A stretch of 64,000 bases of DNA from Mycolicibacterium mucogenicum DSM 44124 (GTDB lineage: Bacteria > Actinomycetota > Actinomycetes > Mycobacteriales > Mycobacteriaceae): positions 1 to 64,000 of the forward strand of contig NZ_CP062008.1 of NCBI RefSeq assembly GCF_005670685.2, read 5' to 3'. This document shows positions 47,282 through 56,226 of this stretch, one piece after another (position 1 is the first letter of the stretch; each line of letters opens with the position of its first letter). The position numbers and the translations under genes are program-made. The notes below the pieces were generated by a model, which saw only the letters and a list, made by a program, of their open reading frames with translations, was not told the origin of the DNA and searched no databases.

Positions 47282-48682
47282 CTAGGCTTCCGTCTGTCCC
47301 AAGGTCACCTGCACGGAGCGCTCCGCTCCGGAGGGGTCGGCGTAGGTCACGGTGACGTTGTCACCGGGCGCCTTGGACCGGATCGCCGCGACGAGCGCTT
47401 CCGGACTGTCGATCGGCTGGTTGTCGACCTTGGTGATCACGGCGCCCTTGTCCAGGCCGGCCGCGGCGGCGGGACCGTCGGCGACGACGCCGGCCACGGC
47501 CGCGCCCTGGGCGCTGTTGTTGGCGGCCAGCTTGACGCCCAGCGAGGCGTGCTGCACGGTGCCGGTGGAGATCAGTTGGTCGGCAATGCGTTTGGCCTGA
47601 TCGACCGGGATGGCGAAGCCGAGGCCGATCGAACCCGGCTGGGAGCCGCCGGAATCCGGGCCACCGCCGAGCGAGGCGATCGCCGAGTTCACGCCGATCA
47701 GATTGCCGTTCATGTCGACCAGCGCGCCACCGGAGTTGCCGGGGTTGATCGCGGCGTCGGTCTGGATGGCGCTCATCACCGACTGCTGGCCGGTCTGCTC
47801 GTCACCGGTGCTCACCGGACGGTTCAGCGAGCTGATGATGCCGGTGGTCACGGTGCCCTGCAGGCCGAGCGGTGAGCCGATGGCCACCACGTTCTGTCCG
47901 ACGCGCAGGTCCTTCGAGGATCCGATGCTGATCGGGGTCAGGTCGGACACCCCCTGGGCCTTGACCACCGCGATGTCGTCGGCCGGATCGGCCCCCACCA
48001 CGGTGAAGGGCACGGTGCGGCCGTCGGACAGGGTGACGGTCGCCTTGGTCTGACCGGCGCCGGTCATGCCGCGGGGCAGCCGGCCGCTCGGATTGAGTCC
48101 GCTGGGCAGCGAATCCTGTTCCGCGGCAGCCTGATTGGCTTCCGCGATGACGTGGTTGTTGGTCAGGATCAGGCCGTCTGCCGTGAGGACGATGCCCGAC
48201 CCCTCGCCGCCCTGCTGGCCGGTCTGGACCTGCAGCTTGACGACGCTGGGCAGCACCTTGGCCGACACCGCCTCGACGGAACCGGTCGGGGCGGCCGGCG
48301 CGGGTGCGGGCACGGAAGCCGTTGGCAGCGCGCGGTTCTGAATGCCGGTGGCGAGCGGAACCTGCGCCGTCGGCGCCATGCTGCCGTAGTGATCGACGGC
48401 GGCCATGGTGCCGGCCGCACCGGCCGCGATGGCCACCGCGGCGATGCCGAAGGCCAGCAGCCCGGACCGTGAGCGCTTAGCTGGCGCCGGCGGCACAGGC
48501 GGGGCCGGGTACTGCTGCGGCGCCGCGTACGGAGTCCGCAGCGGCTGGGTGTACTCGTCCGAGACGTGGGGACGCTGGTAGCGGTCATTGCTCCACTGGA
48601 CCAGTTTCTCCTGTTCAGCGGCGTACTGCCGCGACCAGAGGTGCTGGTTGTCCGGGGTCGGCTGGTCTGACGGGTGTCTCAT
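47282..48682 (-). CDS. HtrA-type membrane serine protease with PDZ domain
   Basis: The 466-residue protein has a Pro-rich cytoplasmic N-terminus (about 1-70) and a transmembrane helix near residues 74-95. The trypsin-like domain has His in TNNHVIAEA, Asp in ADDIAVVK and Ser in NPGNSGGAL, all intact. A C-terminal PDZ domain (about 375-466) follows. Architecture and length match mycobacterial PepD/HtrA-like proteases, which act on misfolded envelope proteins under stress. No two-component system neighbours it, unlike mprAB-pepD, so it may be another paralogue. Confidence 0.88.
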   Translation of the reverse strand: MRHPSDQPTPDNQHLWSRQYAAEQEKLVQWSNDRYQRPHVSDEYTQPLRTPYAAPQQYPAPPVPPAPAKRSRSGLLAFGIAAVAIAAGAAGTMAAVDHYGSMAPTAQVPLATGIQNRALPTASVPAPAPAAPTGSVEAVSAKVLPSVVKLQVQTGQQGGEGSGIVLTADGLILTNNHVIAEANQAAAEQDSLPSGLNPSGRLPRGMTGAGQTKATVTLSDGRTVPFTVVGADPADDIAVVKAQGVSDLTPISIGSSKDLRVGQNVVAIGSPLGLQGTVTTGIISSLNRPVSTGDEQTGQQSVMSAIQTDAAINPGNSGGALVDMNGNLIGVNSAIASLGGGPDSGGSQPGSIGLGFAIPVDQAKRIADQLISTGTVQHASLGVKLAANNSAQGAAVAGVVADGPAAAAGLDKGAVITKVDNQPIDSPEALVAAIRSKAPGDNVTVTYADPSGAERSVQVTLGQTEA

Positions 48683-48818
48683 TGGCGTTGACTACTTTCT
48701 CGAAACGTCGGTAAGACAGGCGTGCTCGCGCTTGATGTCTCCACCGTGCCGTCGCCAACTGAGGCGTTGCTGAGAAAGAGTTCGGGACAGCCCAAGACTT
48801 TTCAGATCACAAAAAGTG

Positions 48819-49262
48819 TCATCTCGGCCCGTCGGCGCGGATCCAGGTGAGGGTGTTGCCCCGACCGACGTAGCTCAACTCCAGTTGCGTGTCGGTCGCT
48901 TTCAACGGCACGTAGAACGCGTCGAAAGACGGCGCGGGACTGGTCCAGTGCAGCCACAACACACAGATGCCGTCGTCGGGCAGCTGACCGGCACCCGGCG
49001 TCCGGCCGATGGGCCGGACGCTCCAGGTGCCCGACTCGTCGCCGGCTCCGCGGGATCGCAGCGCACCGTCGGGCGCCAGCGTCGTGGTGGTCGGATCGTC
49101 CGGGCCGGTCCAGGCGCCGACGAACTGCTGTGCTGTGACCGACGTGCCCGGGCAGGCGGGGTCGCCGGGGGCGGCGGAGGCCGAGGGCATGCCGCAGGTG
49201 GCCATCGTGACCACCAGCGCGGTGACCGCGGATGCGGGATATGCCCATGCGACGCGACTCAT
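48819..49262 (-). CDS. Secreted protein of unknown function, 147 residues
   Basis: The start MSRVAWAYPAS at 49262 leads into a signal peptide that ends at about ASA-AP (residue 31). The mature part is Gly/Thr/Pro-rich with Trp-containing strands (GTWSVRP, LWLHWTSPAPSF) and appears beta-rich. I do not recognise the family. It is divergent from another small secreted protein gene at 49310, with 47 bases between them. Confidence 0.7.
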   Translation of the reverse strand: MSRVAWAYPASAVTALVVTMATCGMPSASAAPGDPACPGTSVTAQQFVGAWTGPDDPTTTTLAPDGALRSRGAGDESGTWSVRPIGRTPGAGQLPDDGICVLWLHWTSPAPSFDAFYVPLKATDTQLELSYVGRGNTLTWIRADGPR

Positions 49263-49309
49263 GGCCTCAGCGTATGGCGCACGGGGCCGGACCTCGATAC
49301 CGTCTGCGC

Positions 49310-49747
49310 ATGTTCCGGCGTCTCGTCGTGGTGCTTCTGGCCGTATGGTCGTCGATCCTGATCGGCACCGCGCAGGCCGGGGCCGACCCGGGCGTCGACC
49401 CCGGCTCACCGACCGGCGAGGCCATCGTGGCGCCGGCCGTCGCGGCCCTCAAGGCCGAACTGGGCAAGCCCGCGACGCTGGCGGTCGAGGCCATCAACGT
49501 CTCCGGGCCGTGGGCCTTCGTGTACGCCGGCATCCGCGGCGCCGACGGACAGGCCTTCGACTTCCGCGGGACACCCCTCGCCGAGGGTGCCGCCGAAGGG
49601 TTCGTGTCCCGGACCTACGCGGCCCTGCTGAACCGCCGAGGCGACCACTGGACGGTGACGGAGCAGGCCGTCGGCCCGACGGATGTGGCGTGGCAGGACT
49701 GGCCGCAGCGATATGGCGCCCCGGTGTCGTTGATCGCGATTCCGTGA
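49310..49747 (+). CDS. Secreted protein of unknown function, 145 residues
   Basis: ATG at 49310 starts a clear signal peptide (MFRRLVVVLLAVWSSILIG, cleavage after AQA). The mature domain has Trp/Gly-rich strands and the motifs GPWAFVYAGI, DFRGTPL and YAALLNRRGDHWTV, suggesting a single compact domain. The longer in-frame extension back to 49232 is rejected because it would bury the signal peptide. Family unknown. Confidence 0.7.
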   Translation: MFRRLVVVLLAVWSSILIGTAQAGADPGVDPGSPTGEAIVAPAVAALKAELGKPATLAVEAINVSGPWAFVYAGIRGADGQAFDFRGTPLAEGAAEGFVSRTYAALLNRRGDHWTVTEQAVGPTDVAWQDWPQRYGAPVSLIAIP

Positions 49748-49892
49748 ACCCCGGCTGAACTTCGGCCCTGATTCCGGTGTCGGACTCGCCAGACGCTCCG
49801 GGCTGAGCCACGATCGACGGGTGCGTCCGACCCGACTGACCGTTGCCGGCGAAATCCCGGACACGGGCATCCCCGACGACTTGTCGACAACC

Positions 49893-51524
49893 ATGACCAT
49901 CGCCGAGCAGTACGACTGGCACCAGCAGTACCTGCGCCGGCACCGCGTATCGCGGCGGAACTTCCTGCGTGGATCGGCGGCCGCCGCGGCGGTGGCGGCC
50001 CTGGGCCTGGCGCCGTTCGGGCGCCGCGCCTACGCGCAGGACGCGCCGCTGAGCATCGCCAACCGCCGGGTCGGATTCGGCGGCGACGCGGACAGCCAGC
50101 TGCGGCTGGCCGCGCAGTTGTCGCGAAATCCCGGTAGCACCAAGGTGTTCGTCGACCACGGGCCCACCGATCAGTTGGGCGCGACCATCGAAGCCGAGGT
50201 GCGCAACCTCGTCACCCAGATCCCGACCAGCGACCGCGGTGTCCTGGCGGCCGAGCAGTTCTACGCCCATGTCCCGGTCGACGGATTGCCCGGTGGCAGC
50301 GCGCATTTCTACCGGTGGCGCACCGAGGACGGTTTCGTCAGTGACGTGCGGTCGGCCAAGACGGCGATGCCCAGTGTGCGAAAGACATTGGCGCCGTTCC
50401 GGTTCACCATGATGGGCGACCAGGGCACCGATGACGTCCCGCGCCAGCCGGCGGGACTCAAGCGCGGCGACTACGACGACGGCTACTACAAGCCGGACAA
50501 CGAGCCCGACGTCCCGCACACCGCCAATGTGTTCAACCAGATCGTCGCGTCCAACCCCGAATTCCACCTGCTGGCGGGGGATATCGCGTATGCCGACCCG
50601 TCCGGCGGCGGCAAGCCGTTGTCGTTCGTCCCGTCCGGCGGCAAGGCCGCGCACGGCTTCGACAAGTACAACCCGTTCGTCTGGGACGTCTATCTGGGCT
50701 CCATCGAGGCCAGCGCGGCGAGCACGCCGTGGATGTTCGCGACCGGTAACCACGACATGGAGGCCTCGTATCCGAGCCACGGTTACGGCGGCCACCTGGC
50801 GCGCATGGACTTTCCGGACAACGGGCCGGCGGCATGCCCGTCGGTCTATTCGTTCACGTACGGCAACGTCGCGGTGCTGTCGTTGGACGCCAACGACGTC
50901 AGCTTCGAAATCCGTTCCAACACCGGCTATTCCGACGGTAGTCAGAACTCTTGGGTCGAGCGGACCCTGGCCGCCTACCGCGCCGACCCCAACATCGACT
51001 TCATCGTCTGCTTCTTCCACCACTGCGCGTACTCGACCACCGACTCGCACGCCAGCGACGGTGGTGTGCGGGCGGCCTGGTGCGAGTTGTTCGACCGGTA
51101 TCAGGTCGATCTCGTGCTGCAGGGGCACAACCACGTCTACGAGCGCACCGACCCGATCCGCGGCGACCGCCCCACCAAGGTCGCCGGGGACAATTCGACC
51201 GTCGACGCGGAAACCGACGGCACCGTCTACTACACCGTGGGCTGCGCCGGCCGGCCCCGATACGGCTTCCAGCCGGGTGAGCCCGAGAGCTACCGCGGCC
51301 ACGAAGCCCCCGACACCTTCGTCCCGAACAGCTATGTCTGGACGGCGGACGGCAAGAAGAAGGCGGAGGCGGTCGGCTGGTCGCGCGTGCGCTTCCGCAA
51401 CTACGCCTTCATCCGCGTCGACGTCAGGCCCGGACAGCTGCTGAGCGAAATGGACGTGACCGCGGTCGACGAGCATGGCCGGGAATTCGACAAAGTCACC
51501 TATCGACGCAGGGTGCGCGCGTAA
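49893..51524 (+). CDS. Tat-exported purple acid phosphatase-like metallophosphoesterase
   Basis: The N-terminus carries a twin-arginine signal (SRRNFLRG) followed by an Ala-rich hydrophobic stretch ending near AYAQDAP. The phosphoesterase domain has the dinuclear-metal motifs MMGDQG, LLAGDIAYAD, TGNHDME, FFHHCAY and QGHNHVYER in the right order. This matches purple acid phosphatase-like enzymes of mycobacteria (Rv2577-type). The ATG at 49893 gives 543 residues; a GTG at 49821 would add 24, and neither start has a clear ribosome site. It probably frees phosphate from organic phosphate outside the membrane. Confidence 0.87.
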   Translation: MTIAEQYDWHQQYLRRHRVSRRNFLRGSAAAAAVAALGLAPFGRRAYAQDAPLSIANRRVGFGGDADSQLRLAAQLSRNPGSTKVFVDHGPTDQLGATIEAEVRNLVTQIPTSDRGVLAAEQFYAHVPVDGLPGGSAHFYRWRTEDGFVSDVRSAKTAMPSVRKTLAPFRFTMMGDQGTDDVPRQPAGLKRGDYDDGYYKPDNEPDVPHTANVFNQIVASNPEFHLLAGDIAYADPSGGGKPLSFVPSGGKAAHGFDKYNPFVWDVYLGSIEASAASTPWMFATGNHDMEASYPSHGYGGHLARMDFPDNGPAACPSVYSFTYGNVAVLSLDANDVSFEIRSNTGYSDGSQNSWVERTLAAYRADPNIDFIVCFFHHCAYSTTDSHASDGGVRAAWCELFDRYQVDLVLQGHNHVYERTDPIRGDRPTKVAGDNSTVDAETDGTVYYTVGCAGRPRYGFQPGEPESYRGHEAPDTFVPNSYVWTADGKKKAEAVGWSRVRFRNYAFIRVDVRPGQLLSEMDVTAVDEHGREFDKVTYRRRVRA

Positions 51525-51568
51525 CCATTCGCTGGGCAGCGGACGCCGCCGCCTCTTATGGTTAGCCG

Positions 51569-53263
51569 GTGGAAGGGACACCGTTCGGCCGGTACCGGCT
51601 GATTGAGCTGCTCGGTCGTGGCGGCATGGGTGAGGTGTGGAAGGCCTACGACACCACCATGAAGCGCGTCGTCGCGATGAAGGTGCTGCCGCCGACCTTC
51701 GCCGACGACGAGCAGTACCAGGTGCGTTTCCGCCGGGAGGCCCACGCCGCGGCCGGGCTCGATGAGCCGCACATCGTGCCGATCCACGATTTCGGTGAGA
51801 TCGACGACCGGCTGTTCGTGACGATGCGGCTGATCGACGGCAAGACCGTTCAGCAGCTGTTGGCCGACGGCCCACTGGCACCCGAGCGCGCCGTCTCGAT
51901 CGTCGAGCAGATCGCTGCCGCGCTCGGTGCCGCACACGGTGTCGGGCTGGTGCACCGCGACGTGAAACCCGCCAACATCCTGGTCACGCCAGACGATTTC
52001 GCGTACCTCATCGACTTCGGCATCGCCCGCGCCGCCGGCGAGACGAAACTGACCCACACCGGCGCCACCATCGGCACCGTCGCGTACATGGCGCCCGAAC
52101 GCTTCACCAGCGACCGGTGCGACGCGCGGTCCGACATCTATGCGCTGACGTGCGTACTGCACGAATGTCTCACCGGCGGCCCGCCATTTCCGGGCGACAG
52201 CATGGAGCGGCAGATCACCAGCCACCTCTACTCGGATCCGCCGCGGCCGTCGACCATGCGGCCGGGGATTTCGGCGTACATGGATCAGGTCATTGCCACC
52301 GGCATGGCCAAGGATCCCGAATTGCGCTACGCCACAACCAAAGACCTCGCTGCCGCCGCGCGTGCCGCCTTGGCCGGCGCACCGGCGCAGCCCGCTCATT
52401 TCGGTCAGCCCGCTCAGCAGACACCGCCGCCGGCGTGGGCCGCCCCTTCGGTGCCCTACCCCACGACCGGCCCGGAGTCCTACCCGGCGCACGCGCACAC
52501 GCAGTACGCGACCCCGGCGCAAGGTCTGGGTGCGGTATCCGCGCAGTGGTCGCCGCCCCAGATGGCGAACAACCAACCGGCCCAATCCTGGTGGCGCAAC
52601 TCGGCGGTGGTGATCGTCGCGGCCTTGGTCACGATCGTCGTCCTCGGGGGTGCCGGCATCGCCTACGTGATGTGGTCCGACAGCGGTTCGGGCGATCAGC
52701 CCCAGGCGACCAAAGAGCCCAGCGCGCAACTGTTTCCGTCGATGCCCACCGGTCCCGGTGGCACCGCCGGGTACCCGACCGGTTCGATGTCGACCCCCGC
52801 CTCCACCGCGGCGTCGACGCCGGCGGGGCCGAGCCAGCTGCAGACCGTCGACGGCCTCACCAATCTGATCGGCACCATCAAGGCGAAGTTCGGCGACACC
52901 ATGGGATTCAAGCTCGTGGTCTACCCCGACTACGCGGTCATGGATCGCGTCTCACCCACGAACAAGCACGTCGACCAGAGCTTCATGTACCGCGGCGGCA
53001 GCTGGAACAAGTGGGGCTCGGACACCAGCACCAGTTCGTTCGACGTGCTGGCGGACCTCGGCGCGATCAACACGCAGGCCGTTGCCGCCACCATGGCCGG
53101 TGCGCCAGCACAGATTGGTGCGGAGCCCGGCTCGCAGCTGTACCTCATCGTCGAGGGCGAAGAGGGCGGCGGTCTGGGGCTGGCAATCCACTCCACGGCA
53201 CCCGGAACCGGATACATGCAGGTCAACGCCGACGGGACCATCAAGCAGATCTATCCGCCGTAA
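51569..53263 (+). CDS. Transmembrane Ser/Thr protein kinase with unassigned sensor domain
   Basis: The 564-residue protein has an N-terminal kinase domain (GRGGMGEV loop, Lys38, HRD Asp131, activation loop with THTGATIGTVAY), a Pro/Gln-rich linker and a transmembrane helix near residues 344-369. The Ser/Thr/Pro-rich outer spacer leads to a domain of about 130 residues ending TIKQIYPP. The outer domain lacks PASTA, NHL or PknH-type features I could recognise. Its start is GTG 51569. It follows the phosphatase by 44 bases and may share its transcript. The kinase is probably active because the catalytic residues are intact. Confidence 0.87.
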   Translation: MEGTPFGRYRLIELLGRGGMGEVWKAYDTTMKRVVAMKVLPPTFADDEQYQVRFRREAHAAAGLDEPHIVPIHDFGEIDDRLFVTMRLIDGKTVQQLLADGPLAPERAVSIVEQIAAALGAAHGVGLVHRDVKPANILVTPDDFAYLIDFGIARAAGETKLTHTGATIGTVAYMAPERFTSDRCDARSDIYALTCVLHECLTGGPPFPGDSMERQITSHLYSDPPRPSTMRPGISAYMDQVIATGMAKDPELRYATTKDLAAAARAALAGAPAQPAHFGQPAQQTPPPAWAAPSVPYPTTGPESYPAHAHTQYATPAQGLGAVSAQWSPPQMANNQPAQSWWRNSAVVIVAALVTIVVLGGAGIAYVMWSDSGSGDQPQATKEPSAQLFPSMPTGPGGTAGYPTGSMSTPASTAASTPAGPSQLQTVDGLTNLIGTIKAKFGDTMGFKLVVYPDYAVMDRVSPTNKHVDQSFMYRGGSWNKWGSDTSTSSFDVLADLGAINTQAVAATMAGAPAQIGAEPGSQLYLIVEGEEGGGLGLAIHSTAPGTGYMQVNADGTIKQIYPP

Positions 53264-53286
53264 CCGGCCATGCCCCCGCTGCGTAG

Positions 53287-53308
53287 TAACGGAGCGATTG
53301 CTCTGTTA
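53287..53308. promoter_or_regulatory. TetR operator-like palindrome ahead of the regulator gene
   Basis: TAACGGAGC at 53287-53295 and GCTCTGTTA at 53300-53308 form a 9-bp inverted repeat with one mismatch and the spacer GATT. It lies 10 bases before the TetR GTG, where it would overlap the promoter, so autoregulation is likely. Confidence 0.7.
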
Positions 53309-53318
53309 TGGTGTGCCG

Positions 53319-53945
53319 GTGCCCCGGCCTCGTGTGTATGACCTCGACTCGGTGCTCGACGCCGCCGAGTCGCTGGCCGTCGAGGCCGGGCCGGCCGGTG
53401 TCACCACCCGTTCGGTGGCCGCCGCCGCCGGCGTCTCCAACGGCGCGATCTATCACAACTTCGGCTCGCGATCTGAGCTCGTCGCCCGCACCTGGCTGCG
53501 TGCCGCGCGCCGATTCCTCGACGTACAAACCGAATTGGTCGACGCCGCGCTGGCCGATGACGCCGCCGATCCCGTGGACGCGGTCGTCGCCGCCGCGCAG
53601 GCGCCCGCGGTGTTCTACGAACGTCAGCGCCAGTCGGCCGAACTGGTGTGGCGGGTGCAGCGCGACCAACTGCTCGGCCCCGACCTGCCGGGAGCGCTGG
53701 CGGCCGAACTCAAAGACCTCGACCGCGAGCTCATCGACCTGATGGTGCGGCTGTCGTCGCACCTGTGGGACCGGCGCGACGGCGCGGCGGTCGACGCCAT
53801 CACGGTGTGCATCGTCGACCTACCGACCGCAATCATCTTGTCCCGCAACAGAATCAGCAACAGCTGGGCGCGTGATCGGCTGACCGCAGCCGTCCGCGCC
53901 GTCCTCGCCGACGAACCCACCCCAACCAGGAGGAAACAACCATGA
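53319..53945 (+). CDS. TetR-family transcriptional regulator
   Basis: The 208-residue protein has a standard TetR helix-turn-helix (VTTRSVAAAAGVSNGAIYHN, about residues 25-44, then FGSRSELVART). A helical ligand-binding domain follows. The GTG at 53319 is chosen; one two codons upstream is equally possible. It is coupled by ATGA overlap to an enoyl-CoA hydratase-like gene, so it probably senses an acyl-CoA or related metabolite and represses its own operon through the palindrome at 53287. Confidence 0.88.
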   Translation: MPRPRVYDLDSVLDAAESLAVEAGPAGVTTRSVAAAAGVSNGAIYHNFGSRSELVARTWLRAARRFLDVQTELVDAALADDAADPVDAVVAAAQAPAVFYERQRQSAELVWRVQRDQLLGPDLPGALAAELKDLDRELIDLMVRLSSHLWDRRDGAAVDAITVCIVDLPTAIILSRNRISNSWARDRLTAAVRAVLADEPTPTRRKQP

Positions 53946-54598
53946 CCATCACCGTCAGCTACCAGGACAAGATCGCGATCCTGAATCTCGGCGATGACGA
54001 GAACCGCTTCTCGCTCGGCTTCCTCGACGACATCAACAGTGCCATCGACGATCTCGTCGCGGGTGGCGCCCAGGGACTCGTGACCACCGGCGCCGGGAAG
54101 TTCTACTCGAACGGGCTGGATCTCGACTGGCTGATGGCGCACGGCGACCAGATGCAGGCGTACGTCGGGCGGGTCCACGCCCTGTTCGCGCGGGTGCTGA
54201 CGCTGCCGATCCCGACGGCCGCCGCGGTCAACGGACACGCCTTCGGCGCCGGCGCCATGCTGGCCATGGCCCACGACTACCGGACCATGCGCGCCGACCG
54301 CGGGTTCTTCTGTTTCCCCGAGGTCGACATCCGGATTCCGTTCACCCCGGGCATGGCCGCGCTGATCCAGGCCAAGCTGACGCCGCAGGCGGCCATCGCG
54401 TCGATGACCACCGGCCGGCGCTTCGGTGGCGACGACGCCGCCAAGTACGGCATCGTCGAACTGGCCGCGGCCGAGGACGCGGTGGTCTCCGCCGCGGTGG
54501 ATCTCGTGATTCCGGTGGCGGGCAAGGATTCCCAGACCATGGCCGCCATCAAGGCGACGATGTTCGGCCCGGCGATCGCGGCGCTGCGGGGCGAGTAA
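53942..54598 (+). CDS. Enoyl-CoA hydratase/isomerase family protein
   Basis: The 218-residue crotonase-fold protein has the oxyanion-hole blocks GKFYSNGLDLDWL near residue 52 and AAVNGHAFGAGAMLAMAHDY near 96. The family's first catalytic Glu position is occupied by Ala-Met-Leu sequence in this block, so hydratase activity is uncertain; a delta-isomerase-like role is as likely. It is shorter than the usual 250-260 residues. It is in one operon with the TetR regulator, starting inside its stop codon. Confidence 0.84.
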   Translation: MTITVSYQDKIAILNLGDDENRFSLGFLDDINSAIDDLVAGGAQGLVTTGAGKFYSNGLDLDWLMAHGDQMQAYVGRVHALFARVLTLPIPTAAAVNGHAFGAGAMLAMAHDYRTMRADRGFFCFPEVDIRIPFTPGMAALIQAKLTPQAAIASMTTGRRFGGDDAAKYGIVELAAAEDAVVSAAVDLVIPVAGKDSQTMAAIKATMFGPAIAALRGE

Positions 54599-54632
54599 CG
54601 GCCCCCAGAGGCGGCCTGATAGGCATAAGAGC

Positions 54633-55139
54633 GTGGGACAGAACGAGCGCAAGAAGATCGTCATGACCGACGACGAGATCGTCGAGTTCATCGATCGCAG
54701 CCGGACCGCGACCATGGCCACCGTCCTGGCTGACGGCCGGCCGCACCTGGTGGCCATGTGGTACGCCGTGCTCGACGGCGAAATCTGGTTCGAGACCAAG
54801 GCCAAGTCGCAGAAGGCGGTCAACCTGCGCCGGGACCCGACCATCACCGTGATGATCGAGGACGGTGACACCTACGGCACCCTGCGTGGTGTGTCGATCG
54901 ACGGCACCGCCGAGATAGTCGAGGATCCCGACACCTGCCTGCGTGTCGGCATCAGTGTGTGGGAGCGCTACACCGGCCCGTACACCGACGAAATGCGCCC
55001 GTTCGTCGACCAGATGATGAACAACCGCGTCGCGGTCCGCGTCGTACCGAGCCGCATGCGCAGCTGGGACCACCGCAAACTCGGCATGCCCGACATGCCG
55101 GTCAGCGGCTCGACCGCGCAGTATCTGAACCAGCAGTGA
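54633..55139 (+). CDS. PPOX-class F420- or flavin-dependent split-barrel protein
   Basis: The 168-residue protein has the split beta-barrel fold of pyridoxamine-phosphate-oxidase-like enzymes. The segment TATMATVLADGRPHLVAMWY near the start and FETKAKSQKAVNLRRDP, a typical cofactor phosphate-binding stretch, are visible. Mycobacterial members of this length often use F420. It starts at GTG 54633, 34 bases after the hydratase-like gene, and may share its transcript. Substrate unknown. Confidence 0.82.
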   Translation: MGQNERKKIVMTDDEIVEFIDRSRTATMATVLADGRPHLVAMWYAVLDGEIWFETKAKSQKAVNLRRDPTITVMIEDGDTYGTLRGVSIDGTAEIVEDPDTCLRVGISVWERYTGPYTDEMRPFVDQMMNNRVAVRVVPSRMRSWDHRKLGMPDMPVSGSTAQYLNQQ

Positions 55140-55188
55140 TCTCGGCGCGCCCCGTATCACTCTCCGATACGGAGCGCGCCCAAACCAC

Positions 55189-55509
55189 TCAGGCCTGGTC
55201 GACCAGCGGCGCGTATTCGGGATGCTTGGCGATGTATCCGCTGACCATCGAGCACTCCGGGACGATGCGTAACCCTGCGGCCCGGGTGGCGTCCAATGCC
55301 TCGGCGACGAGGATCGTCGCCAGTCCACGACCGCCGTACTCGGGCTGAACTTCGGTGTGCGGGAAGATTCGTCGGCCACCCTGGTCGATGTAATCGATCA
55401 GCCCGACCGTCTTGCCGTCGACGGCGATGGTGAATCGTCCGGCTTCGGCGGTGACAGTGGCGGGTGCTCCGGTCTTGTCGGTGGTGCTCGTAGTGGCCAT
55501 AGGAGCCAC
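55189..55509 (-). CDS. GNAT-like N-acetyltransferase, short form
   Basis: The 106-residue protein has the reduced acetyltransferase fold seen in the YjdJ-type group, with IFPHTEVQPEYGGRGLATIL (acetyl-CoA loop QPEYGGRG) and CSMVSGYIAKHPEYAPL. GTG at 55509 is used because GAGGG lies five bases upstream; ATG at 55500 is an alternative. The substrate is unknown. It converges on the PPOX gene. Confidence 0.8.
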   Translation of the reverse strand: MAPMATTSTTDKTGAPATVTAEAGRFTIAVDGKTVGLIDYIDQGGRRIFPHTEVQPEYGGRGLATILVAEALDATRAAGLRIVPECSMVSGYIAKHPEYAPLVDQA

Positions 55510-55578
55510 GGTAACCCTCGTGCGTAAAGCCGCTGCCCGCGCTGCCGCCCCCTCAAACGGCAGCGTGGGCAGCGGGTA

Positions 55579-55875
55579 CTACGCGACTTCGAGGAAGATT
55601 CGGCGCTGGCGGCGGACCGGGTAGCCGTTGGCCTCGGCCAGGGACCGCAGCTGCTTCAGCGCGAACGTCCGGCCGCGGCCCTCCTCGGCCGGGATGACGA
55701 TGCCGGCCCAGAGGCCTTCGGCGCGGGGCAGTTCGACGGCGTCACGCGCGCAGGCCCAGCGGCGCGGGCACTGGCGGCAGAGGCTCTTGGCCTCTTCGCT
55801 GGCGATCGTCGTCCACTGCTCCGGGCTCCGGGTGCACTCACCGAGCGGCAGGCCGTCCATGGCAATTGCGGTCAT
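55579..55875 (-). CDS. WhiB-family iron-sulfur transcription factor
   Basis: The 98-residue protein has the four cysteines that bind a [4Fe-4S] cluster (Cys14, Cys33, Cys36, Cys42), the GLWAGIVIP turn (variant of GVWGG) and a basic C-terminus (PVRRQRR) for DNA contact. Its position ahead of, and divergent from, a helix-turn-helix regulator matches Rv0022c (WhiB5) and Rv0023 in M. tuberculosis. At 98 residues it is shorter than WhiB5, so the name is left open. Confidence 0.87.
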   Translation of the reverse strand: MTAIAMDGLPLGECTRSPEQWTTIASEEAKSLCRQCPRRWACARDAVELPRAEGLWAGIVIPAEEGRGRTFALKQLRSLAEANGYPVRRQRRIFLEVA

Positions 55876-56226
55876 CGGAGTACTCCTTTGTTGTTGCGCT
55901 GCGACTGTTCCGTCGCGGTTGGGAAGAATCTATAGCACCAGACTGCAGTAATGCAACAGTTAAACCGTAGCGTTAGACATATCCGCTGGTCAGCGCGCTA
56001 CAGAGGCGCAGAAATCATCCGAATGGTCCGGAATAACATTGGTGAAAGTCGCGGTTTGGGGAGGGTGTACGGTCTAACTGAAGCGCTTCGCGCCGCACCG
56101 ATACGGTTCAGTGACTGTTAACGCAATAGTTATGCGGGACTGAACGGGTTAAGCTGTATCGGACCGCCGACGGTGCTCCGGATTTCGTGTTGAGCGCGGG
56201 CCGCAAGGGATGGGAGGTGACATCGG
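55876..56226. promoter_or_regulatory. Divergent promoter region between whiB-like and HTH regulator genes
   Basis: This 351-base spacer is AT-richer than its surroundings. It contains repeated short GTTAA/AGTTA elements, for example ACAGTTAAACC near 55962 and ACTGTTAACGCAATAGTTATG near 56113. Both divergent promoters must lie here; TATAGC near 55930 is a possible -10 box for the whiB-like gene. GGGAGG just before 56227 is the ribosome site of the HTH gene. I see no coding sequence. Confidence 0.45.

Noticed and set aside
49494..51935. 813-codon minus-strand frame opposite the phosphatase gene
   Set aside because: It starts with an Arg-rich low-complexity stretch, spans gene boundaries of real genes and shows no family motif.
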